Shown here piece after piece: positions 1-6,232 of a DNA stretch of 6,387 bases; positions within the stretch are counted from its first letter, which is position 1; the number at the start of each line of letters is the position of its first letter. The notes under the pieces are model-generated. The model was given only the letters and a program-made list of their open reading frames with translations, did not search any database and was not told the DNA's origin. Source of the DNA: Ghiorsea sp. (GTDB lineage: Bacteria > Pseudomonadota > Zetaproteobacteria > Mariprofundales > Mariprofundaceae); the NCBI GenBank assembly GCA_027053695.1, contig JALUHL010000237.1:1-6387 (forward strand), in the 5' to 3' direction. The position numbers and the translations under genes are program-made.

Positions 1-670
1 AACCACCACCCATATTTAAGGTTTGCAAGGATGCACTCACCACTTCTTTGGCGGGTGTACTAAATTCATTGCCTTTACCCTTGGGTGCGCCCGACACATC
101 CCTAAACCCTGTGGGCGAAGGCCCTGGCGCTAAAGTCACAATTGCCAATTCACCTTTATATTCTGCCCGAATCGCTTCGCTCCAAAAGGTCATGCCTGCT
201 TTAACGGCTGCATACGTTGCGAGATACGGCAGCGGTGTTTCTGCTGCCAAGGATGACACATTAATCATAAACCCATGGTTCTTCTTAAGTTGCGGAATCA
301 AAGCATGCCCAAGCATGACGGGGGCTAATAAATCCACCCGAATCACATCGGCTTGCGCCACACATTCTTTTTCCGCGAAACCACCCCACACGCCAAAACC
401 TGCGTTATTCACCAAGCCTTTGATGGTGTAAGAAGCAAGGCTATCAATAAAAGTTTCCGTTGCTTTGCGTGATGATAAGTCTGCTTGCATGCATATATGT
501 TTATCAGGGTATTGCAGCGCATTGTGGGTTAATTGTAGGCGGGACTTATCGCGACCATGCAAGATAAGATTATAGCCTAAAGCTTCAAGCTGTATGGCAA
601 ACTCTAGCCCAAAGCCACCTGATGCACCTGTGAGCAATACCCAGAGCTTATCTTTAGGCTCGCTACTCAT
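1..670 (-). CDS. Short-chain dehydrogenase/reductase (SDR), 3' end cut by window edge
   Basis: Classical SDR oxidoreductase, NAD(P)-dependent and probably cytosolic; the substrate is unknown. I translated 223 residues from the ATG at 670, and the frame stays open to the left edge, so the C-terminus is missing. Visible motifs are the cofactor-binding TGASGGFG (residues 14-21), a basic residue after beta-2 (HGRDKSR, about 38-44, which suggests NADP(H) preference), NNAG (88-91), the catalytic serine region NVSS (137-140) and the catalytic YAAVK (Tyr153, Lys157). A PGPSPTGF segment (182-189) follows, as in the DltE/YqjQ-like (COG0300) branch, which is the best family guess. The helix-alpha4 position that usually carries the fourth catalytic residue, Asn, appears to be Asp113 (VDLLAP). 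The start is chosen because its ATG overlaps the stop of the upstream PHP gene (ATGA), implying translational coupling. The enzyme class is well supported; the reaction is not. Confidence 0.9.
   Translation of the reverse strand, partial: MSSEPKDKLWVLLTGASGGFGLEFAIQLEALGYNLILHGRDKSRLQLTHNALQYPDKHICMQADLSSRKATETFIDSLASYTIKGLVNNAGFGVWGGFAEKECVAQADVIRVDLLAPVMLGHALIPQLKKNHGFMINVSSLAAETPLPYLATYAAVKAGMTFWSEAIRAEYKGELAIVTLAPGPSPTGFRDVSGAPKGKGNEFSTPAKEVVSASLQTLNMGGG
667..670 (-). other. ATGA stop/start overlap between PHP and SDR genes
   Basis: On the minus strand ATG (670-668) starts the SDR and TGA (669-667) ends the PHP gene. This 4-bp overlap is a common translational coupling arrangement and supports co-expression; no strong Shine-Dalgarno sequence precedes it. 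Confidence 0.85.
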
Positions 671-1494
671 GCACCGTCCGTAAAGCTCATCATACTGCGC
701 TTGCGTTTGCTAAATGTTGCAATGGATTGCACATCATATTGCTGCAACAAAGCCAGACAATCATCCATAGCATGCCCCACTTCACTGGGCGCATGCGCAT
801 CCGAGCCATAAGCAAAAGGAATACCTAGAGCTGCTGCTTTTTCAACAAGAGCAGGATGGGGATAAATTTCGCGCACAGGTTTACGCAAACCTGCCGAGCT
901 AATCTCTAAGGCCACATCCGCTTTTTTTACAGCCGCCAGCATGGCATCTTGGGCTTGCGCAACAGCCACCGAGCCTTTAGGCGCTCGATAGCCAAACTTT
1001 TTAATCAAATCAGGATGCCCAATGATATCAAACAGCCCGCAAGCCGCCGATAACTCAAGCAGCCTAAAATAATCACAATAAGTCTGCTCCATATCGCATG
1101 TTTCAAAGCGAGCTATTTCATCGGGGTTATCAAAGCCCCAATCGCCAATAAAATGAACAGAGCCCATTAAATAATCCCAATCATAATAGTTGGCTAGATA
1201 TGTAATATATTCTTCTGCGCCTTGATAATAATCGACTTCTAAGGCGGCTTTAATGCTTAACTGACCTTTAAATTGATGCTGGGCTGCTTCCAGCTCTTCA
1301 AGAAAGGAATCCAATTCAGATTCATCCATACGCCACGCAGCATCAAAGCCATTGGGCATGGGTGAATGGTCAGACATGCCGATTTCTTTTAATCCAGCAT
1401 CCACCGCAGCTTGCGCATATTCAGCAATGCTACCTTTGGCATGATTACATCTAGGGGTATGCATATGGTAATCAGGAACTTTAAGAAAATTCAT
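667..1494 (-). CDS. PHP-family phosphatase, histidinol-phosphatase (HisJ-type)-like
   Basis: 275-residue metal-dependent phosphohydrolase of the PHP fold, the usual size for HisJ-type histidinol phosphatase (L-histidinol phosphate to histidinol, penultimate step of histidine synthesis). All expected metal ligands are visible: HMH (His10, His12), His18 in RCNHAKG, SDH (Asp42, His43), Glu86 in ALEVDYY, His114 in GSVHFI, His160 in DIIGHPDL, and Asp232/His234 in YGSDAHAP. ALEISSAGLRKP (195-206) is also typical of the HisJ group. There is no signal peptide or membrane segment, so it is cytosolic. The ATG lies only 2 bp after the CheA stop with no strong ribosome binding site, and its stop overlaps the SDR start, so translation is probably coupled to both neighbours. 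No other his gene is present. The activity could therefore be genuine histidinol phosphatase placed outside a his operon, or a related phosphatase with another substrate. PHP fold: very sure; substrate: moderate. Confidence 0.92.
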   Translation of the reverse strand: MNFLKVPDYHMHTPRCNHAKGSIAEYAQAAVDAGLKEIGMSDHSPMPNGFDAAWRMDESELDSFLEELEAAQHQFKGQLSIKAALEVDYYQGAEEYITYLANYYDWDYLMGSVHFIGDWGFDNPDEIARFETCDMEQTYCDYFRLLELSAACGLFDIIGHPDLIKKFGYRAPKGSVAVAQAQDAMLAAVKKADVALEISSAGLRKPVREIYPHPALVEKAAALGIPFAYGSDAHAPSEVGHAMDDCLALLQQYDVQSIATFSKRKRSMMSFTDGA

Positions 1495-1496
1495 GG

Positions 1497-4007
1497 TTAG
1501 TCGCCTGCGTCTAGCTTCGCCTGGACCCCACGCTCTTTCACCATATCTGGGCCAACCAGAGCTTTGACTGTAGAAATAATATTGCTTGCTTCTAGGCGTT
1601 GTTTCACCATGTATGAATCTGCACCAACTTCTAATGCGCGCATTCTATCTTCTGAACTTTCGCGCGTAGAAATCACCACAATAGGAAGCTCACTATACTC
1701 AGGTTGGTTGCGAATTTGCCGCACCAAACCAAACCCATCCAAACGCGGCATTTCAAGGTCGGTCACCAACATATCATAATGGCTGGTTTGCAGCTTCTCT
1801 AAGCCATCCATACCATCAATGGCCGTGTCCACCACAAAACCAAGACTTTCAAAGATATTCTTTTCAACTTCCCTAGCAATCAATGAATCATCCACAAGCA
1901 AGATATTAAAGCGCAGCTTATCTTCTTCTGCCATACTGATTTCAAACGATTGATCTGGCGCTGTTCTACCCATTTCCTTAATACCATACGGCTCAAGCAA
2001 CATCACCACGCTACCATCTTCAATAATGGTATTGCCCATCAAACCTTGCGGTAAATAGCGCTTAATATAGGGGTCTAAATCACGCACCATGATTTCGCCA
2101 TCACCCAGCATTTCATCCACCATAATGCCCACAAAACCTTCAATATGTTCTGCAACAATAATAAAAGGTTCTTCAGATAAAGTTTCGCCTTTGCCCAGCA
2201 TCATTTGGCGTAAATCCACAATAGGAACTTGCTCGTTGCCATAAGCCAAGAAACGTTTTCCAGCCAAGCCTTCATGCACCATTTGCCCTGCAAGTGGCAC
2301 AGCTTGGTCAATCATATGCGTAAGCATGCCATACTTCTGCCCACCAATTTTAAACATCAGGGCATCTTGTACTGCCACACTTATCGGCACAGAAATTAAA
2401 AAGCGTGTACCTTTGCCCACTTCAGTTTGTACGCGAATGGTTCCCGTTAAACGGCGCACCGCATCTTGCACCACATTCATGCCTATGCCACGCCCTGCAA
2501 GCGTATCCACTTCCTCCAGCGTTGAAAAACCTGGGCGGAAAATCAGTTCCATAATTTCCCCGGAATCCATCAAGTCAATTTCATCTTGGGTGGTTACACC
2601 ACGCTCCACTGCTACTTTTTTAATGGTTTCCGTATCAATGCCACGCCCATCATCCAGCACTTCAATCAAGACTTCACTACCACTTTGTTTAGCAATGATG
2701 CTCACTTGCCCTTGCGCAGGTTTACCTGCGGCTAAGCGTTCACTTTCACTTTCGATGCCGTGGGCAACAGCATTATTGAGCAGATGTACCAAAGGCTCAA
2801 CCAAGGCTTCGGTAACATTTTGGTCCATTTCAACACTACTTCCATCCACCACCAAACGAACTTGCTTGCCCACCTTGGCAGCAACATCGCGCACAGCACG
2901 AGGAAATGTTGAGAATATCGTATCCAATGGTCTAACCATCAGCCCTAAAACCTTATCGCGAAGCTCTCTTAAAACGAATTCATTACGCTCAGCTTGATAA
3001 CGAGCCTCTTCTGTCATACGGCGCAAATGCCGCATTTGTGTTTCTAACATATAATCAATGGTGGAAGCCGCCTTCTCATCGCCTTGCGCTTCAAGCAAGT
3101 ATCGAACCTTGCGCCATTCCCTTCGTAAGGTGCGCATATCAACACGAGCCACTTGCAAATCACTTTCTGTTTTCTTGTTGCGACTTTGTTCTGTACTGAT
3201 TTCAATCACTTGGTTGGATAATTCTTCCATGCGCTCCGCATCAACGCGAAGGAACCGCCCTGAACTTTTCCTTTGCCCTGAGCCAACTTTGGTCTCCGAT
3301 TGAATGCGCGGTCTAAAAGCTGATGCAGGATAAGATGTATCAGGTTTACTTTGAGCAAGCAAGGCATCCAATTCATCTTGGCTGAGGTGTTTCTCTGAGG
3401 TCTTCTCTTCACTACGGGTTAAAGCTTCTTTTTCTTTTTGCGCTTTTCTATCTCTAACTTCTTCAGCGCCAATCATCATATATGGGTCATCTTGAGCTGT
3501 TAGCGCACTAACCTCTTCAGCCAAGGCTTCGGCTGGGTCTTGCATTTCAACATCTGAGCTTGATTGAGATTCTGTGGTAGTTTCTCCAGCCTGACTTTGT
3601 TCCTCACTCGGTTTACCTGACTTTAATTCAGGTAATAAAGCATCAAACTTCGTTCTCACGTCCGCTTCGTCGAGCAAATCCTTTCCTTCAGGGTCTTCTA
3701 AGCGTTTATCCAATAAATCATGTAAATCATACATAAATTGTGTTGCTGCAGAAGTTCGTAATTCAGGTGACTTAATCAATAATTCAACCAAATCCTCAAA
3801 AACATGAGCCACACCACCCACATCATTAACCCCGAGCATCAATGCTGAGCCTTTGATGGTATGTGCATCACGCCGTAGTGATACAAGACCTTCTTCATCT
3901 AGGGTGCCTGCCTCAAACTCCACCAACGCTTGGTTGATGGAGTTAAGCCTTTCCCGCGCCTCATCAAAAAATGAAGCGATAAAGTTGGATAAATCAAAAT
4001 CTGCCAT
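1497..4007 (-). CDS. cheA: Hybrid chemotaxis histidine kinase CheA with C-terminal receiver domain
   Basis: 836-residue cytosolic kinase that works in receptor arrays and phosphorylates response regulators. Domains in order: Hpt/P1 (about 1-125) with phospho-acceptor His49 in DAHTIKGSA; a Glu/Ser/Lys-rich linker (about 128-250) without an obvious P2 fold; dimerisation P3 (about 250-350); HATPase/P4 (about 350-540) with N-box HLLNNAVAHGIE (408-419), G1 DDGRGID (452-458), FRPGFST (490-496) and G2 GRGIGMN (505-511); CheW-like P5 (about 540-685); and a receiver (about 700-818) with Asp706/Asp707, phospho-acceptor Asp750, Ser780 and Lys802. All catalytic residues are present. Lys802 is followed by Gln rather than the usual Pro, and the switch position is Ser rather than Thr. 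The layout matches CheA-REC hybrids of the Frz/Pil-Chp/Pix type, but with only one Hpt. The linker carries a FliM-like peptide, listed separately. The ATG is 19 bp after the receptor stop and has no recognisable Shine-Dalgarno sequence. Confidence 0.97.
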   Translation of the reverse strand: MADFDLSNFIASFFDEARERLNSINQALVEFEAGTLDEEGLVSLRRDAHTIKGSALMLGVNDVGGVAHVFEDLVELLIKSPELRTSAATQFMYDLHDLLDKRLEDPEGKDLLDEADVRTKFDALLPELKSGKPSEEQSQAGETTTESQSSSDVEMQDPAEALAEEVSALTAQDDPYMMIGAEEVRDRKAQKEKEALTRSEEKTSEKHLSQDELDALLAQSKPDTSYPASAFRPRIQSETKVGSGQRKSSGRFLRVDAERMEELSNQVIEISTEQSRNKKTESDLQVARVDMRTLRREWRKVRYLLEAQGDEKAASTIDYMLETQMRHLRRMTEEARYQAERNEFVLRELRDKVLGLMVRPLDTIFSTFPRAVRDVAAKVGKQVRLVVDGSSVEMDQNVTEALVEPLVHLLNNAVAHGIESESERLAAGKPAQGQVSIIAKQSGSEVLIEVLDDGRGIDTETIKKVAVERGVTTQDEIDLMDSGEIMELIFRPGFSTLEEVDTLAGRGIGMNVVQDAVRRLTGTIRVQTEVGKGTRFLISVPISVAVQDALMFKIGGQKYGMLTHMIDQAVPLAGQMVHEGLAGKRFLAYGNEQVPIVDLRQMMLGKGETLSEEPFIIVAEHIEGFVGIMVDEMLGDGEIMVRDLDPYIKRYLPQGLMGNTIIEDGSVVMLLEPYGIKEMGRTAPDQSFEISMAEEDKLRFNILLVDDSLIAREVEKNIFESLGFVVDTAIDGMDGLEKLQTSHYDMLVTDLEMPRLDGFGLVRQIRNQPEYSELPIVVISTRESSEDRMRALEVGADSYMVKQRLEASNIISTVKALVGPDMVKERGVQAKLDAGD
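3348..3389 (-). other. FliM-like CheY-binding peptide motif in the CheA linker
   Basis: Codons 207-220 of the CheA hybrid encode HLSQDELDALLAQS. From recalled family knowledge, the N-terminus of flagellar FliM (E. coli ILSQAEIDALLNG) binds phosphorylated CheY through this type of segment. The match covers L-S-Q-x-E-[IL]-D-A-L-L without gaps. The segment lies in a low-complexity, probably disordered linker, which is where a short docking motif would be expected. The similarity is seen directly; the binding function is inferred. Confidence 0.6.
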
Positions 4008-4026
4008 GAATAATTATTGCGCTGAC

Positions 4027-5706
4027 TTAAACAAACTTTCTTAATTTATCAGCAACTTCATTCAGCTGCACTGCGGCTTCACGCGAGCCCTGCATTTGTT
4101 CCGCAGAATCTTGAATTAAATCTGCAATGGCCCGCATAGTTGCCTCAAACTCTTGCGAGTTATCACTTTGCCTCTCTGTTGCCATAGCAATGGTATGTAC
4201 AGCTCGGCTCGTCTTGCTAGACATATCCTGCATTTTACCTAATGCATCCCCAGCGCGTTGGGCAATTTGTACACCCATAGCCACACTTTCCAAACCTTTG
4301 CGCGTCACTTCAATCGAATCTTTGGTGGATGTATTCACTTCATTCACCACCACTTGAATTTCTTCAGTGAACTCTTTGGCTCTCTCCGACAAACGGCGCA
4401 CCTCACTGGCGACCACGGCGAAGCGCTTACCAAACTCACCTGCAGCTGCCGATTCAATCGAAGCATTTAACGCCAACAAATGCGTTTCATCTGCAATTTC
4501 TTGAATCGAGTCCACCGACTCCAAAATTTGCTCAGCTTTCCGACCTGAATCAGAAACTTTCTCAGCAATTTTCATCACTTCTTCACGAATCACGCCCATA
4601 TGACCAATGGCTTCTTTTACTGCTGCACCACCTTCTACCGCAGCACTGGCAGTTGCTGTCGCAATCTTTTCAACACTACCAGCTGTAGCTGCAATTTTGG
4701 TGGCCGCAGCCGACATTGTACCCAACTCTTCGGTTACACCTTTAACGGTACCTGCCTGAGTAGAAGATGCTGTTGCCTGCCTATCCACAGACACCAAAAT
4801 ATTTTCTGAAGATTCCGCCACATCCTGTGCCGCGGTTGAAACTTCTCGTGTGATATTGCGAACAAACGTGTTATTCAACATCACGAGGAAATAGCCCACA
4901 ATCGCAACCAAAATAAGGTTAATCCACATAAAATCGGTCAGTTGAGACTTATCACTTTCAATCACAGCTTTTGCACTTTCTTCAAGATGGGCAGCAATAA
5001 CATTGAGCTTATCCTGACCTACAAACACCAAGCTTTGCGCAACCACAGCCAAACTTCCAGCTTGGTCAAAAGGAATTTTTTCGCTGGTGGTATCGGATGC
5101 AATCGTGCCTACCTCAGCCATCAAATCACCAATTTCTGCTAATTTCTTCTTATCATCCGCTTCCAACAACGAAAAGCCTTTTACTTCATTGAGTAGCCCA
5201 TTGAAATTCGCTTGAGCTTGCTCAATTTTCTTAATATCACTTTTATTTTGCGATAAGATATAATCGTTGAGCGGCAGCAATATACTGGGCAATGCCGCTC
5301 TTAAACGTTCTAATTTCACTTGCTGCAAATATGTGCCGCTCAGCCCATCCACCTGTTTCACTGCTTGAAGTGATGTATAACCCACTGCCACAATCAATAC
5401 AGCAAAGAAAACCAATGTTAACATCATCTTACGACGCCCAAAAGCGCGCAAGCTCAGCAACCCTTTATCTTTTTTAGCACCCTTGCTACCCGAAGATGTA
5501 TTCGATACTTCCTCCGTAGTCGCATCTGTCTCCAAATCAGTATCTACATCAAGTGCATCTGCCAAATCAACATCCAACTCACTTTCAATCTCCATATTTA
5601 ACGTATCTTCATGCGGCACATCCCCAACAGGTGTATCCCCCAGAGGTAAATGCTCAATGTGTTCATCGCCAGCTTGCATAGCTTCTTGCTTTGACTCTTC
5701 ACTCAT
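4027..5706 (-). CDS. Transmembrane methyl-accepting chemotaxis-type receptor
   Basis: 559-residue receptor that should sit in the inner membrane and control CheA through CheW. Order: acidic cytoplasmic N-terminal extension (1-90, very Asp/Glu-rich at about 31-68), positively charged patch (RAFGRRK, 87-93), TM1 (about 94-112), a mostly helical periplasmic domain of about 146 residues (113-258), TM2 (about 259-277), then a long coiled-coil signalling hairpin (about 281-559). The tip (404-440) includes LLALNASIE, AGEFGKRFAVVASEVRRL and SERAKEF, the clear MCP signature. No HAMP domain is recognisable after TM2. Compared with E. coli Tsr, the tip has Asp406 for Phe373, His409 for Asn376, Ala421 for Arg388, and Lys427-Arg428 for Arg394-Gly395, while Glu391 is kept as Glu424. 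The C-terminus (KLRKFV) lacks an NWETF-like CheR/CheB tether. PilJ is a possible functional analogue. The ligand is unknown. The ATG has a good ribosome binding site 6 nt upstream. Confidence 0.95.
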   Translation of the reverse strand: MSEESKQEAMQAGDEHIEHLPLGDTPVGDVPHEDTLNMEIESELDVDLADALDVDTDLETDATTEEVSNTSSGSKGAKKDKGLLSLRAFGRRKMMLTLVFFAVLIVAVGYTSLQAVKQVDGLSGTYLQQVKLERLRAALPSILLPLNDYILSQNKSDIKKIEQAQANFNGLLNEVKGFSLLEADDKKKLAEIGDLMAEVGTIASDTTSEKIPFDQAGSLAVVAQSLVFVGQDKLNVIAAHLEESAKAVIESDKSQLTDFMWINLILVAIVGYFLVMLNNTFVRNITREVSTAAQDVAESSENILVSVDRQATASSTQAGTVKGVTEELGTMSAAATKIAATAGSVEKIATATASAAVEGGAAVKEAIGHMGVIREEVMKIAEKVSDSGRKAEQILESVDSIQEIADETHLLALNASIESAAAGEFGKRFAVVASEVRRLSERAKEFTEEIQVVVNEVNTSTKDSIEVTRKGLESVAMGVQIAQRAGDALGKMQDMSSKTSRAVHTIAMATERQSDNSQEFEATMRAIADLIQDSAEQMQGSREAAVQLNEVADKLRKFV

Positions 5707-5712
5707 ATCTTT

Positions 5713-5717
5713 CTCCT
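5713..5717 (-). promoter_or_regulatory. Ribosome binding site of the chemoreceptor gene
   Basis: On the minus strand AGGAG lies 6 nt before the ATG at 5706, within a purine-rich 36-bp gap after the CheW stop. The strong match and spacing support this start. Confidence 0.8.
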
Positions 5718-5742
5718 ACCCAATCCTTCTTTCCAATCTTCA

Positions 5743-6210
5743 TCAATCCAATAGGGCGCTCACACGCAATATATGCAATGTTTCACTGCCAATATTCAAA
5801 ATACCTTTGCTGTGCTTGTCGCCCGAGTCCGCAGGCACCTCTGCCGTGGGTATACTGTAAAGGTCAGCCACAGCATCCACCCAAATACCTAAATGCATGC
5901 GCTCATGGCGTAATAAAATAAACCGTGTTTGCGTTGTTTTATCTTTGATGCCTTGCTCAAGCTTTAAGACCTTGCCTGGATCAATCATGCAAAAAATTTG
6001 CCCTCGGACGTTGGTCACGCCCAGCAAATGGTCTGGTGCCATAGGTACAGGGGTGATGACCGCAGGGCGAACCACACTTAATACATCATCAACAGGCAAT
6101 ACAAACGTTGCACCATTCATGCTCACCCGCATAAACTCTGAATGCGGAACCTTATCCTCATTGAGCGCATCTTTTGCATCTTGAATTGCTTGAATATCTA
6201 AGCCTGCCAC
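5743..6210 (-). CDS. cheW: CheW-like coupling protein
   Basis: 155-residue soluble protein made almost entirely of one CheW domain (about 24-155), preceded by a short helical lead. It should bridge the receptor tip and the P5 domain of the CheA kinase encoded two genes downstream. Family landmarks are the FVLPVDDVLSVV opening strand and helix (36-47), the PDHLLGVTNVRGQIFCMIDP block (59-78; compare the typical LGV.NLRG..LPVIDL, here with Met-Ile-Asp), a core segment with RFILLRHERMHLGIWVDAV (96-114), and a final ILRVSALLD strand and helix. There is no receiver domain, so it is a CheW, not a CheV. The start is GTG, chosen because GGGGAG lies 6 nt upstream and no in-frame ATG lies closer. The stop is a tandem TGA TGA. 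It sits 22 bp after the receiver gene and 36 bp before the receptor gene, consistent with one operon. Confidence 0.94.
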   Translation of the reverse strand: MAGLDIQAIQDAKDALNEDKVPHSEFMRVSMNGATFVLPVDDVLSVVRPAVITPVPMAPDHLLGVTNVRGQIFCMIDPGKVLKLEQGIKDKTTQTRFILLRHERMHLGIWVDAVADLYSIPTAEVPADSGDKHSKGILNIGSETLHILRVSALLD

Positions 6211-6216
6211 AATGCT

Positions 6217-6222
6217 CTCCCC
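6217..6222 (-). promoter_or_regulatory. Ribosome binding site deciding the GTG start of cheW
   Basis: On the minus strand GGGGAG lies 6 nt before the GTG at 6210. An ATG just upstream (6224-6222) is out of frame with CheW (14 nt apart) and overlaps this site, so GTG is the best start. Confidence 0.75.
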
Positions 6223-6232
6223 ATGTTTAACA

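Noticed and set aside
48..431. Plus-strand open frame of 127 codons
   Set aside because: It lies entirely antisense to the SDR gene, whose conserved motifs (NNAG, YAAVK) fall in this stretch. It shows no recognisable domain.
2326..2997. Plus-strand open frame of 223 codons
   Set aside because: Antisense to the ATPase and P3 domains of the CheA hybrid. Its Ser/Thr/Pro-rich, low-complexity translation is typical of a shadow frame.
3206..3412. Minus-strand open frame of 68 codons in another frame inside CheA
   Set aside because: Fully nested in the CheA linker and P3 region, out of frame with it, with no family resemblance.
5707..5742. Possible promoter or terminator in the cheW-receptor gap
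   Set aside because: The 36 bp are purine-rich with repeated GATTGG-like words, but contain no -10/-35 pair and no stem followed by a U-run. Only the ribosome binding site can be supported.
5483..5860. Plus-strand open frames around the receptor and cheW junction
   Set aside because: They run antisense to the receptor N-terminus and the CheW C-terminus. The Ser-rich composition mirrors the acidic codons on the other strand, with no domain or convincing ribosome binding site.
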